From the NCBI RefSeq assembly GCF_001650495.1, contig NZ_LWCS01000043.1:62001-126000 (forward strand): a stretch of 64,000 bases of DNA, written 5' to 3'. Positions 9,202 to 20,000 of this stretch are shown here, piece by piece (position 1 is the first letter of the stretch; each line of letters opens with the position of its first letter). The notes below the pieces were generated by a model. It searched no databases, was not told the DNA's origin, and worked only from the letters and a program-made list of their open reading frames with translations. The stretch is from Mycolicibacterium iranicum (GTDB taxonomy: Bacteria > Actinomycetota > Actinomycetes > Mycobacteriales > Mycobacteriaceae). A program made the position numbers and the translations under genes.

Positions 9202-9687
9202 TTACTCAGCCTCGCTGGGCAGCGGCACGGTTCCACCATCGGCTTCACCGGTGCCCTCAGGAGCCCCGAGGCCTTCGCCGCTACCGGTGTCAAAGCTGGC
9301 GCCCTCGGCCGGGACCTGCACTGCGGTCTCTTCCTCGGCCGGAGCCGGGGCTGGACCAGCCGGGGCAGGCGCCGTGCCCGAGGCGTTCTGGGCGACGACC
9401 AGGTCGCCACCAGGCAGACCCGAACACAGCGTCCGCGGCGTGCCCTCGCCGTCAACCTGCGTCACCAGGTCGCTCACGTCCCCGGGCACCTCGGTGCACA
9501 ACACGCTCGCCGCAGTCGCGGCGGTGTCGGCGGTGACACTCTCCAGCAGCGTCACGTCGCCGACCGAAAGATTCACGAGACCATCCGGAGCGTCCACAGG
9601 CTGCGCCTGCGCCATTCCGAGTCCGGCGGTGAGAACCAGCGATCCACCGAGGACAGCACCCGCTGCGGTGTTCTTGACGAAGCTCAT
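9202..9687 (-). CDS. small secreted Ala/Pro-rich protein of unknown function
   Basis: 161 residues. A Sec signal peptide (KNTAAGAVLGGSLVLTAGLGMAQAQP) is cleaved near residue 30. The mature region NLSVGDVTLLESVTADTAATAASVLC carries two cysteines (VLCTEV, TLCSGL) that could form one disulfide. The tail is Pro/Ala/Glu-rich and acidic. The start is ATG 9687, backed by AAAGGAG six bases upstream; TTG 9690 is less likely. I do not recognise a characterised family; the VGDVTLLE pattern recurs in small actinobacterial exported proteins. It is monocistronic, ending at the hairpin at 9154-9191. A cell-wall or extracellular location is inferred. Confidence 0.75.
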   Translation of the reverse strand: MSFVKNTAAGAVLGGSLVLTAGLGMAQAQPVDAPDGLVNLSVGDVTLLESVTADTAATAASVLCTEVPGDVSDLVTQVDGEGTPRTLCSGLPGGDLVVAQNASGTAPAPAGPAPAPAEEETAVQVPAEGASFDTGSGEGLGAPEGTGEADGGTVPLPSEAE

Positions 9688-9979
9688 CAATCACTCCTTT
9701 GCAGTCACGAAGCCATGCGACAGGAACGGCCTGCCGACGCCCGCAGGCGTCCTGGCTTCGGATCCGACCGTCGCGTACGCCGCGGGGTGACTTCAAATCG
9801 CTTTCCTATATGAATACGGAAAGGGCAATTCCCCTAATTAACTCTTCGGGCGTCATTCCAGCCCATAGCGCTGCGCGCATTTCCTGAAATAGCCGTTATG
9901 GGGCAGGCCACATTTTTCTGACTTGTGCCCTGCCGCGCGAAGAGGTGGCACGGCTCGGGACGTTGTGGGTGAGCGAGAC
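9688..9979. other. intergenic region, AT-richer than its surroundings
   Basis: No convincing gene. It holds the upstream region of the secreted protein gene, a short hairpin (GACGCC/GGCGTC, 9736-9751) and an inverted repeat CTTTCC/GGAAAG (9801-9806 and 9818-9823) in a locally AT-rich stretch that could be a promoter or operator. Confidence 0.4.
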
Positions 9980-10135
9980 CGCGAATACCGGTTCACCAAT
10001 CCGCTGATGCGATTGGTCGGGCTCCTGATGCCCGGCTCCTTTCGCCAGCAGTCGCAACAACACATGCAAGATTTCAAAGCGTTCGCCGAACACGGAGCCG
10101 AACAAGGAAAGGACGTCCGCGACGCGGAGAATTGA
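9980..10135 (+). pseudogene. C-terminal remnant of a SRPBCC (polyketide cyclase-like) gene
   Basis: About 51 codons ending in TGA read REYRFTNPLMRLVGLLMP, then a FRQQSQQHMQDFKAFAEHG stretch. This pattern is typical of the final helix of SRPBCC-family proteins. The N-terminal two thirds of that domain is missing: the same frame upstream (9923-9979) does not resemble the family. No promoter or ribosome-binding site is apparent. I read it as a decayed gene fragment between the secreted protein gene and rpsI. Confidence 0.55.
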
Positions 10136-10159
10136 TCAGCCACTCGACGCAATGACAAA

Positions 10160-10193
10160 CGCCCGGCCGCTCGCAATGCGAGCAGACCGGGCG
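10160..10193 (-). terminator. intrinsic terminator after rpsI
   Basis: CGCCCGG (10160-10166) pairs with CCGGGCG (10187-10193), and the inner GCTCGC/GCGAGC arms close on an AAT loop. It lies 17 bases beyond the rpsI stop and is followed on the minus strand by GTTTGTCATT. Confidence 0.8.
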
Positions 10194-10209
10194 TCCGCCG
10201 TAGGTCGTA

Positions 10210-10745
<536 letters not shown>

Positions 10746-10749
<4 letters not shown>

Positions 10750-11189
10750 TGCGCCACCTGCTTGATCTCGAACGGAACCGGCTGCTGCGCGGCATGCGGA
10801 TGCTCGGGGCCGGCGTAGACCTTGAGCTTCTTCTGCACCTGGCGCGACAGCTTGGTGTGCGGGAGCATGCCGACGATCGCGTTCTCGACGACGCGCGTCG
10901 GGTGCTTCTGCAGCAGCTCACCAATGGTGCGCTTGCGCAGACCGCCGGGATAACCCGAGTGGCTGTAAGCGAACTTGCTGGTGAGCTTGTCGCCACTGAC
11001 GGCGACCTTCTCCGCGTTGATGATGATGACGAAATCGCCACCGTCGACATTCGGCGTGAATGTCGGCTTGTGCTTGCCGCGCAGCAGCTTGGCTGCTTCG
11101 ACGGCGAGCCGGCCGAGCACCACGTCGGTGGCGTCGATGACGTACCACGAACGCGTGGTGTCACCCGCCTTCGGCGTGTACGTAGACAC
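10746..11189 (-). CDS. rplM: 50S ribosomal protein L13
   Basis: 147 residues of normal length. The L13 hallmarks WYVIDATDVVLGRLAVEAAKLLRGK and GDFVIIINAEKVAVSGDK are present. It starts at GTG 11189 and is the first gene of the rplM-rpsI operon. The 250 bases upstream, shared with a divergent lipoprotein gene, must hold its promoter. Confidence 0.97.
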
Positions 11190-11441
11190 AGCGCTACCTT
11201 CTCTTCTCTCGGGTTGGATCCCGGGTGACCCGGGGGCCGGTCCGGCGTGTGCTGAAGGAACTGCCTCGGCGACCGGCAGGGACCCAAGGTTCCGGCAAGC
11301 CAGCGCACGCCAAAGACGCAGCTTACGCGCGGGCGTCCACGCAGGTCAAAACGCGGTTCACCCTCACGCAAACAGGTAGTCGGCTACGCGTGCGGCAGGA
11401 GACGGAGTTGATGACGCTTACTCGTGTCTGAGGAGGACGTC
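11190..11441. other. divergent intergenic region between rplM and a lipoprotein gene
   Basis: 252 bases with no coding signal of its own. It should contain the rplM promoter (minus strand) and the lipoprotein promoter (plus strand). A near-consensus AGGAGG ribosome-binding site at 11431-11436 precedes the ATG at 11442. I could not assign -10 boxes with confidence. Confidence 0.4.
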
Positions 11442-11900
11442 ATGAGCACTTCAACCGGATACCGTCGATCATTGAGTGTCGTCCTGGCGGCAGTCGCCGC
11501 GACGGGCGCCCTGGCAGGTTGTCGAGCAGCCGCGTCGCCGTCGGCGTACGACGACATCGCACGCAACTTGCTCAACCTGCGCGGCAGCACCGGCGCCGTC
11601 GATGAGGGCGCCGTCATCCGCAGGCTCGAAACCGAATTGAACCCGTCGATCTCCACCGTCGCGCGCGCCGAACAGCCCTCGGTGTACGAAGACGCCTGCG
11701 AGGTGAAGAACCTGTACGACGCCGGGCGGGTCGCCTCGGCGGCCGAGGGCGTCGAATGGTTGCAGACACAAGGCAAGACGTCCTACGCACGGGCTACCTC
11801 GGTGCGTCAGCTGGCGGCCAAGCTCATCGCGCTGGACGAGGATCCGTCACTGGTCGACGGATTGGAGATCTCCGGCGACGCGCTGTGCCTGGCGTCCTGA
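11442..11900 (+). CDS. small lipoprotein of unknown function
   Basis: 152 residues from ATG 11442, six bases after AGGAGG. A signal peptide (RRSLSVVLAAVAATGALAG) ends in the lipobox LAGC, so the mature protein should be lipidated on that Cys and membrane-anchored. The rest is helical and charged, with two further cysteines (EDACEVKN, GDALCLAS) that may form a disulfide. I recognise no characterised family. It lies in an inserted block between the rplM operon and ESX-4. The stop codon lies in the loop of a strong hairpin shared with the convergent aldehyde dehydrogenase. Confidence 0.75.
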   Translation: MSTSTGYRRSLSVVLAAVAATGALAGCRAAASPSAYDDIARNLLNLRGSTGAVDEGAVIRRLETELNPSISTVARAEQPSVYEDACEVKNLYDAGRVASAAEGVEWLQTQGKTSYARATSVRQLAAKLIALDEDPSLVDGLEISGDALCLAS

Positions 11901-11915
11901 GACACCAGGCACAGC
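11882..11915. terminator. bidirectional hairpin between convergent genes
   Basis: GCTGTGCCTGG (11882-11892) pairs perfectly with CCAGGCACAGC (11905-11915). The lipoprotein stop codon lies in the loop. No long T-run follows, but the 11-bp GC stem between convergent genes fits a mycobacterial terminator. Confidence 0.7.
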
Positions 11916-11930
11916 AAGCGGATCAGCGAA

Positions 11931-13454
<1,524 letters not shown>

Positions 13455-13537
13455 GGTGAGTCTCCTGCTCGTGTGGTGTGCGTCACTGAAACTACGCGCG
13501 CGACCGTTGCACCACAGTTGCATCGTTCGGCAGACTC
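13455..13537. promoter_or_regulatory. upstream region of the aldehyde dehydrogenase gene with repeated GTTGCA
   Basis: GTTGCA occurs at 13506-13511 and 13517-13522, 11 bases (one helical turn) apart, about 55 bases from the dehydrogenase start. This layout suits a dimeric activator such as the GAF regulator at 13785-15089. It is an inference from position. Confidence 0.3.
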
Positions 13538-13756
13538 GTGCGCATCGTCCAGAACCGCCGCACACCCCGCCAGAAGCGGGCCCACGAGACCGTGACCACC
13601 CTGGTGGAGGCGGCCGCGCAGGTGTTCTCGCGCGAGGGCGCCGACGCCACGACGAACCGGATCGCCGAGCGGGCGGGACGTCGACGCGCTGAAGTCCCTG
13701 CCTCCAGCGTGGAAGTGATTGCCGCCGTTGACAACTCGCATTTGGAGAGGGCTTGA
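13538..13756 (+). pseudogene. truncated TetR gene (N-terminal DNA-binding half only)
   Basis: Codons 8-48 give RRTPRQKRAHETVTTLVEAA, followed by the start of a TetR helix-turn-helix up to IAERAG. The recognition helix and the whole ligand domain are missing. The next codons (RRRAEVPASS) look unrelated. One base out of frame, 13677-13718 reads DVDALKSLPPAWK and a stop, which looks like the tail of a different protein. This suggests a deletion that joined two genes. The 330-base gap between the aldehyde dehydrogenase and the GAF regulator holds nothing else I can support. Confidence 0.6.
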
Positions 13757-13784
13757 ACTGCGAACTTTCCGGGTTGCTCAGGTT

Positions 13785-15089
13785 TCAACCGAGTTCGAAG
13801 TCGAGCCCGGCAAGGTGGCCGCGCGCCTGCGCCCGGGCCACCGGAGTGATAGCGCTGTCGCGCAGCGCCTGCCAACCAGCGCGGTCATCGCGGCCCTCGG
13901 GAAGATCGAGCCAGCGGCGCAGCAGATCGGTGCGGCCCTGGGCGTTCTCGGCGAGCACGGCGTCGCGAAGTGTGGCCGACAGCTGAGTGCGTAGCCGCGC
14001 TATCGCGGGTGACACCGACTGTGTGAGCAGCGGCCCCGAGTACCGGGTCAGGGCGGCTTCGACGTCGCCAGCGTCGAGCGCCTCGAACACCTCGCCGATG
14101 TCGCTGGTGATCGGGGTCAGCAGCCGATAGGGCCGCGAACCCAGGCTCTCGGCACCGATCACCTTGCGCAGCCGCGACATTTCGGCACGCACCGTGACGA
14201 CGTCGAGGTCCTTGTCGTCGAGCAGCACGGCGAGATGGTCGGCGGACAACCCCTCGGGATGACGGCTGAGCAGCACCAGGATGTCGGCATGCCTGCCGGT
14301 GAGGTGGGTGGCCTGCAGGTGGCCGTAGCTGTCGGTCGTCATCCACCGCGGCCGGTCCCCGCCGAGCACGACGAGATGCGGCTTACGGACGGCCGGTTCG
14401 GCGTTGATTCCGGCGAGCCGAAGCAACGCGAGATGGTTCTCGACGGCGACGGCAGTCGCCCGCACCAGGGCCAGCGTCTGCGACGTGGCCACGGGGGTTC
14501 CGCCGGTCAGGTCGATGGCGCCGAGCAGCGCACCGGTGGTCGGATCGTGCACCGGCGCGGCGGTGCAACTCCAGGTCTGGACGACGCGGGAGAAGTGTTC
14601 GGAGCCGTGGATCTGCAGCTCGCGGTCGAGCGCCAGCGCGGTACCGGGGGCGTTGGTTCCCGCGCCCCGTTCGCTCCAGTCCGCGCCCGGCACGAAGTTC
14701 ATCGCCTCGGCCCTGCGGCAAGCGGTCGGGTCACCTTCGACCCACAGCAGCGTGCCGTCGGCGGCGCTGACTGCGACGACCACGCCCGAATCGACGGCAT
14801 CGTCGACGAGAAGCCTGCGGATCACCGGCAGCGCTGGAGCAAGCGGATGCGTCTCCCTCAACCGCTCCACGGCCGTGATGGCGGCCGCCGCGCGGGCGGC
14901 GTCCTGATCTGGGTCGACTCCACCCGCAAGGCTCCGTTCCCAGCTCTGCGCGACGATGGGCCGGACCTCGTTCGAGTTCAGGTAGGCGGCGTCGACCTCG
15001 CCGGTGATGAACAGCTCGTGGACCGCACGCAGCCGCGACGGCGACGGACGGGCCGATGCCCGTCCGGCTGAAGTGTTCGAAGCTGCCAC
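13785..15089 (-). CDS. GAF-domain transcriptional regulator (AcoR-like, aldehyde dehydrogenase-associated)
   Basis: 434 residues from GTG 15089, with GGGAAGA upstream. The middle (about residues 85-230) is a GAF sensor domain (SGVVVAVSAADGTLLWVEGD, then NFVPGADWSERGAGTNAPGTAL and AAPVHDPTTGALLGAIDLTGG). This is the layout of AcoR-type regulators, which sense small carbonyl compounds or alcohols, but there is no AAA+ sigma-54 domain. Instead residues 270-325 (LTGRHADILVLLSRHPEGLS, then LDVVTVRAEMSRLRKVIG) look like a winged-helix DNA-binding domain. It lies upstream of the aldehyde dehydrogenase, which it probably controls. The 11-bp inverted repeat just upstream may be its own operator. Confidence 0.8.
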   Translation of the reverse strand: MAASNTSAGRASARPSPSRLRAVHELFITGEVDAAYLNSNEVRPIVAQSWERSLAGGVDPDQDAARAAAAITAVERLRETHPLAPALPVIRRLLVDDAVDSGVVVAVSAADGTLLWVEGDPTACRRAEAMNFVPGADWSERGAGTNAPGTALALDRELQIHGSEHFSRVVQTWSCTAAPVHDPTTGALLGAIDLTGGTPVATSQTLALVRATAVAVENHLALLRLAGINAEPAVRKPHLVVLGGDRPRWMTTDSYGHLQATHLTGRHADILVLLSRHPEGLSADHLAVLLDDKDLDVVTVRAEMSRLRKVIGAESLGSRPYRLLTPITSDIGEVFEALDAGDVEAALTRYSGPLLTQSVSPAIARLRTQLSATLRDAVLAENAQGRTDLLRRWLDLPEGRDDRAGWQALRDSAITPVARAQARGHLAGLDFELG

Positions 15090-15106
15090 CCGGCGTTCTT
15101 CCCTTT

Positions 15107-15136
15107 GTCCACGTGTGTCCGCGATCACACGTGGAC
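15107..15136. promoter_or_regulatory. perfect 11-bp inverted repeat upstream of the GAF regulator
   Basis: GTCCACGTGTG (15107-15117) and CACACGTGGAC (15126-15136) are perfectly complementary around eight bases, starting 18 bases upstream of the regulator GTG. It is well placed to be an autoregulatory operator overlapping the promoter. Confidence 0.6.
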
Positions 15137-15182
15137 CCAGACTATCGCGATCGGCGCCGCGTTGGACGGCGTGCCGAGAGTA

Positions 15183-15227
15183 CTGTGCGGCCCCCGCTCG
15201 GCTCCCCTCCTCGCGAGGGCCGCACAG
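15183..15227 (-). terminator. hairpin after esxT
   Basis: CTGTGCGGCCC (15183-15193) pairs perfectly with GGGCCGCACAG (15217-15227) around a 23-base loop. It begins 17 bases beyond the esxT stop. There is no strong T-run, as is common for mycobacterial terminators. Confidence 0.65.
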
Positions 15228-15243
15228 ACTCGGGGCGGGGCTG

Positions 15244-15540
15244 CTAGTAGCCCCAGGCGTTGGCGGCCCTGCGGTCGGTGTCGGCCACGTCGTCGGAGCC
15301 GTCGCGCACGGCGTTGCCGAGGCTGACGAGGATCTCGTTGAGCGCGGCTGCGGATTGCTCCCAGCGGGCCTGCTCGACGCGGTAGGCGTCGGCGGCCTCA
15401 CGAGTCCACGTCGCCTGCAGCGGCGCGATCTGTGCGCGCAAGTCCTCAAGCGCGGCGTTGAATCGCGCCGATGTCGAATGGATCTCCTGACGGACCGTGT
15501 ACTCGATCTCGCCGAAGTCGTAGGACAGCGTCTCGGTCAC
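15244..15540 (-). CDS. esxT: ESX-4 WXG100-family protein EsxT
   Basis: 98 residues from GTG 15540. This is a helical hairpin of the WXG100 family and the ESX-4 partner of EsxU (Rv3444c). The turn reads ATWTREAADAY, so the usual WxG is WTR; the M. tuberculosis protein shows the same substitution as I recall it. It follows esxU by ten bases, and the pair should form a heterodimer exported by the EccC4 motor. Longer readings of this frame run through esxU and are not coding. Confidence 0.93.
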   Translation of the reverse strand: MTETLSYDFGEIEYTVRQEIHSTSARFNAALEDLRAQIAPLQATWTREAADAYRVEQARWEQSAAALNEILVSLGNAVRDGSDDVADTDRRAANAWGY

Positions 15541-15550
15541 CGGGGGCCGC

Positions 15551-15883
15551 CTACAGACTCGCCGCAACGGATGCGATGCGCTGAGAGTGCCCCTCGGCCA
15601 CCTCGTGCAGCACGCGTTCGTTGTCGCGGATGGTCTCCGCGATGCGCTGCAGGGCGGAGTGCAGCTTGAGCGACTCGGCGTTCCAGCGTTCCACGACGTC
15701 GCGGAAACGAACCGCCGCGACGCCTCCCCACACCGACGGCGGCACGTTGGCCATGGCGCCGATGAACGACTGCAGCATCGCGCGGATCTCCTCGTTGCGG
15801 CTGTCAGTCTTGTTCGCCACCGACACCATGAGGTCGAAGTCGGTGGACAGCGCGGGCCCGGGCGGCCCTGACGGTGTCGGCAT
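15551..15883 (-). CDS. esxU: ESX-4 WXG100-family protein EsxU
   Basis: 110 residues, the ESX-4 partner of EsxT (Rv3445c). The hairpin turn has a canonical WxG in PPSVWGGVAAVRF (W52-G-G54). The start is ATG 15883, preceded by AAAGGA. No C-terminal YxxxD is present in either EsxU or EsxT. The gene has its own ECF-type promoter (15923-15949), separate from the eccC4 promoter, so substrate genes can be induced together with the secretion motor. Confidence 0.93.
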   Translation of the reverse strand: MPTPSGPPGPALSTDFDLMVSVANKTDSRNEEIRAMLQSFIGAMANVPPSVWGGVAAVRFRDVVERWNAESLKLHSALQRIAETIRDNERVLHEVAEGHSQRIASVAASL

Positions 15884-15922
15884 CTGGATCCTTTCGTCGG
15901 AATTTCAAGCGATCTGTAGATA

Positions 15923-15949
15923 GGACGCAGCAGGGTCGAATTCGGTTCC
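15923..15949 (-). promoter_or_regulatory. ECF sigma (SigM-type) promoter of esxU-esxT
   Basis: Minus-strand GGAACC (15944-15949), 16 bases, then CGTCC (15923-15927), followed by TATCT. This is the same layout as at 7700-7727 and 20509-20535. Published work on M. tuberculosis SigM reports esxT-esxU among its activated genes. Confidence 0.8.
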
Positions 15950-15962
15950 AAGGATCCAAATC

Positions 15963-17081
15963 TCATTTCAAAACGCGAGCCGTGAGCACAGCCTCGACAC
16001 AGGAATCCTCGATGTCCTCGGGGTGACCGCTCAGGTGCTGGCAACCGATCGCGATCCGGGTCGTCCCGTCGACGAGGACCGCCCACCGCGTCTCCGTATC
16101 GCCTCGCCGCTCCACGTAGGTCACGGCGGGCCTCCCGCCGCGCTGCCCGGCCGGACGGAAATCGACGAACACCCCGTCGGTCTCGGAAACGATTGCGGCT
16201 CGCAGAGTTTCGGCCACGTGCGCCAGCGAACCCTCCGTATCGACAGACTGTGTGATGTGCAGGGCAGGCATACCTGCCGCCGGAGCCACTCGCACCCTCT
16301 CCGATCCAGAACCCGAGGTGACACGTTCAGCAACCCATGCGGCAGGAACTCTGATCTCGACCCGCCCGTCGGTGAGCAGCCGAGTCTCATAACTCGCACC
16401 GGGCTGAGCGGTGAACCCCTGCGCCGCCCAGCTTCCCCCCGCCGTGCCCGCAGTCAGCGCTATGCCCGCCATCACCGCGACCGTCCGACGACCCGGACGG
16501 GCGTGGACGCGCCGTGTGCGCTTCGGCACCACGGCCGCCGCGGCAATGTCCATTCGATGAGGTGAGCTGTGTACGAATGGAATTCCCCCGCGCCGCATAG
16601 ATTCGATAACGTCGGCCGACAGCGGCTGGACACCGGACGGTGTGTCGATGACGACCGAATTCGCCGCCGCCAGATGGATTTTGACGTCGGGCGAACCACG
16701 GGAGAAGACGAGTGGCTCCGACGACGCCTCGGTCACGACGATCCAGTCCGCGGACAGCTCGACGACAGTCGCCTCGCTACTGAGGACCGAGGACCGCGGC
16801 ACCACCACGGCATCGGCGAACACGGCGCGGGCAGCCGCGACGACCACGCCGAACCGACCCGCCGACCACCATGTCGGCACAACGATCACCACCGGACCGT
16901 CGAACCCATCAGCCACGGCACCGAGAACGTCGCACCACAGGTCGTCGACGGCCGCCGCGTCCCCCTCCAGCAGCGCGAGCCGATCGTCGATACACTCCAG
17001 CGCCGCTGAAACCTGTTGCCGTGAAGCATGACCCGGCCCATGGATAGTCTCGGGACCGACCTCGAGAACACACGCGGTCAT
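15963..17081 (-). CDS. ESX-4 type VII secretion-associated protein (Rv3446c-like)
   Basis: 372 residues. The N-terminal 190 residues resemble an actin-like/ATPase-fold domain without clear nucleotide motifs (DGPVVIVVPTWWSAGRFGVV). One membrane segment lies at about 200-222 (RTVAVMAGIALTAGTAGGSWAA), followed by an outer C-terminal domain with a Cys pair (GCQHLS, EDSCVEA). That domain is the Rv3446c-type secretion-associated domain. The start overlaps the eccC4 stop by four bases, so it is made with the motor protein. Its exact role in ESX-4 is not established. Confidence 0.88.
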   Translation of the reverse strand: MTACVLEVGPETIHGPGHASRQQVSAALECIDDRLALLEGDAAAVDDLWCDVLGAVADGFDGPVVIVVPTWWSAGRFGVVVAAARAVFADAVVVPRSSVLSSEATVVELSADWIVVTEASSEPLVFSRGSPDVKIHLAAANSVVIDTPSGVQPLSADVIESMRRGGIPFVHSSPHRMDIAAAAVVPKRTRRVHARPGRRTVAVMAGIALTAGTAGGSWAAQGFTAQPGASYETRLLTDGRVEIRVPAAWVAERVTSGSGSERVRVAPAAGMPALHITQSVDTEGSLAHVAETLRAAIVSETDGVFVDFRPAGQRGGRPAVTYVERRGDTETRWAVLVDGTTRIAIGCQHLSGHPEDIEDSCVEAVLTARVLK

Positions 17082-20000
17082 GGCGGAGGCTCGACCCAGC
17101 CGACCTGAACCAGCTCGTCCGGTTTACCCCGCATCACCAGCGTCCCCCGCCCCGCCGGCAACGGAACGGGCCTGACGGCGCCCAGCAGCACCCCGTCGTC
17201 TGGCGTCGCGCTCATCATCAGACCCGCGCAGCCCGTGTCCCGCATCCGTGCCAGCACCGGGTCGAACATTGCGCGTGCAGCGCCGCCGGAACGCCGCGCC
17301 ACGATGACGTGCAGTCCGAGATCCTTGGCATAGGGCAGGAAGTCGGCCAGCGGTGTCAACGGGTTTCCGGTGGCTCCCGCGACCAGGTCGTAGTCGTCGA
17401 CGATGACGAAGACGTCCGGTCCCGTCCACCAGGAGCGGTCCCGCAGCTGTCGCTGGGTGACGAACTCGTCGGGCATCCTGGCGTTCAGCGTCTCGGCGAG
17501 CGCCGCGATCCGGGAGGTGACCGCAGTGGCCGACACGGAATACCCGGTAAGACAGCCGGTTTCGACTACACCGACAAGGGTGCGCCGATAGTCCACGATC
17601 TCCAACCGGACGTCGTGGGTCGTCTCGGCGAGCTCGGTGCACAGCAGCCGCAGGACGGCCGTCTTCCCGCATTCGTTGTCGCCGAGCACCAGCAGGTGTG
17701 AGTGCTCGGCGAAATCGACTGAGGTGGGCCGAAGGTCCCGTTCCCTCAGCCCGAGAGCGACTTCGCTGCGACCGCCCGGGCTCGAGAGTGCCCGGCGGTC
17801 CACCCGATCAGGTAGAAGTTCGACGGGCGGTGCGGCCCCTCCGTCGCGGATGGCGTCGACACTGGGCAGCGCGATCGCGGTCTCCCGGCCGTCCCGGGTG
17901 AGACCACGCCCGGGCGGGCGGTCGGCGAGTTCCCGCGCACGTCTGCGATCCATCTCCGAGTCGGCGGGATCTCCCAGCCTCAGCTCGATGCGGGTGCCGA
18001 TCTGGTCCTTGAGCGCAGGCCGCAGGTCCGCCCACCGAGAAGCGGCGATCATCACGTGGATCCCGTACGAAAGTCCCTGCGCCGCAAGCGCGGTGATCTT
18101 GTTCTCCAGCCCGTCGAAATCCTGGCGGAGGGTGGCCCAGCCGTCGACGACGAGGAACACGTCGCCATAGCGATCGGAGACCGAGGCCTCCCGGCTCCGA
18201 AGAAGTGATTCGAGCTGGGCCACCGTGCGACGGCACAGGTCGGTGTCGCGCCTGCTCGCCACCGATCCCACATGGGGCAGGTTCCGCAGGGTTGCGAGGT
18301 CGCCCCCACCGAAGTCCAGACAGTAGAACTGCACCGCCGCGGCGTCGTACGCGGCGGCCAGTGAACACATGATCGTTCGTAGCGCAGTCGATTTGCCCGA
18401 CCGCGGTGAACCGACGACCGCCACATTGCCCGTCGCGCCCGACAGGTCGACAACGTGCAGATCCCGCCGTTGCTCGAAGGGACGATCCACCACGCCGATC
18501 GGCACCTGCAGCGCGCCGGTCGGCTCCGACGGCAGTATGTCTCTCAGGTGCGGCGACGCTCCCAGCGGCGGCAGCCAGACACGATGGGCGGGAGTGCCAC
18601 GACCCGCCAGCTGGGCAAGCACCGTGTCGCAAAGTGGTGTGAGCGATGGTTGTTCAGCCGCCGGTTCAGATGTCTCGGCGGCTGTGAAACGCCGCACTTC
18701 GCACTGCTTTTCGGCTCTTCGAAAGCGTGGTGTGTAGCCCCCGGAAACGAACGCCGTCTGGAATCGGGTCAACGCGCCCGCGGCGGTCTTGAGGTACGCG
18801 GCCCCGGGCTGGGACGGCAGATGATAGGCGTCCGGCACGCCGAGCACCGCGCGCGATTCGCTGGCGGAGAACGTCTTGAGGCAGATCTTGTACGACAGGT
18901 GTGTCTCGAGCCCGCGTAGCCTGCCCTCCTCGAGACGCTGCGTCGCCAGCAGCAGGTGCATACCGAGGGACCGGCCGAGGCGTCCGATGGCGACGAAGAG
19001 CTCGGCGAAATCTGGATGCTGGCTGAGCATTTCGGAGAACTCGTCGACGACGATGAACAACGCAGGCAGCGGCGCCGGCGCGCGCCCCTCGTCGTGCGCC
19101 CGCGCGTACTCGGCGATGTTGGTGGCATTGCCCGCCGCCCGCAGCAACTCCTGACGCCGATTGATCTCGCCGGAGAGCGCCTCACGCATCCGTGAGACCA
19201 GTGGAGCCTCGTCGGCGAGGTTCGTGATCACGGCCGACACATGGTGGACATTCTCCAGACCGAGGAACGTCGCACCACCTTTGAAATCGACCAGCACGAG
19301 GTTGAGCTCCGCCGGGGAGTGCGCGGCGACCATCCCGAGAACCAACGTACGGAGAAACTCCGACTTGCCCGATCCCGTTGCCCCCACGCACAAGCCGTGC
19401 GGTCCCATCCCGTCCGCTGCGGCTTCTTTGATGTCTAGTTCGACGGCGGAGCCGTCCTCCGCCACCCCGATCGGCACGCGCAGTGACGCCGGCCGGGCGG
19501 CGCGCGACCACAGCCGTTCGGGATCGATGGCCCCGGGGTCGTCGATCCCCATCAGCGCGGGCCAGTCACGTGCGCGGCGGGACGTGGACGCCCGGTCCGG
19601 CCGGTACCGCGCGATCCGGCGTGCACATGCCACCGCGTCAGCGAGCGCAAGTTCGTCGCGGGGCTCGCTGCCGCCGGGGCCGATCGCGATGAACGTCGTC
19701 GACTCCCGGGGCGCCGGCGGCGCCGGCCCGTCGGTGATCTCGACCCGGTGGACCACTCGCGCGCTACCGCGGTGTGGCAGCCATTTCACCCATTCCCACT
19801 CCGGCGTCGGCGGAGCAGAGATCGCGACGAGATCGGGATGGTGCAGCATCGCGACCTGGCACACCAGCGCCCGCGCTGCGGGCCGCGGCAGGGTGACGAG
19901 GGGGGACGACCGCAGCGCCACCGTCAGAGGCACCTCATCGACCGCGGCGCGGTTGACCATCAACCGCCGAAGCGCTTCCACGGTGACCGGGTCTGCGTCG

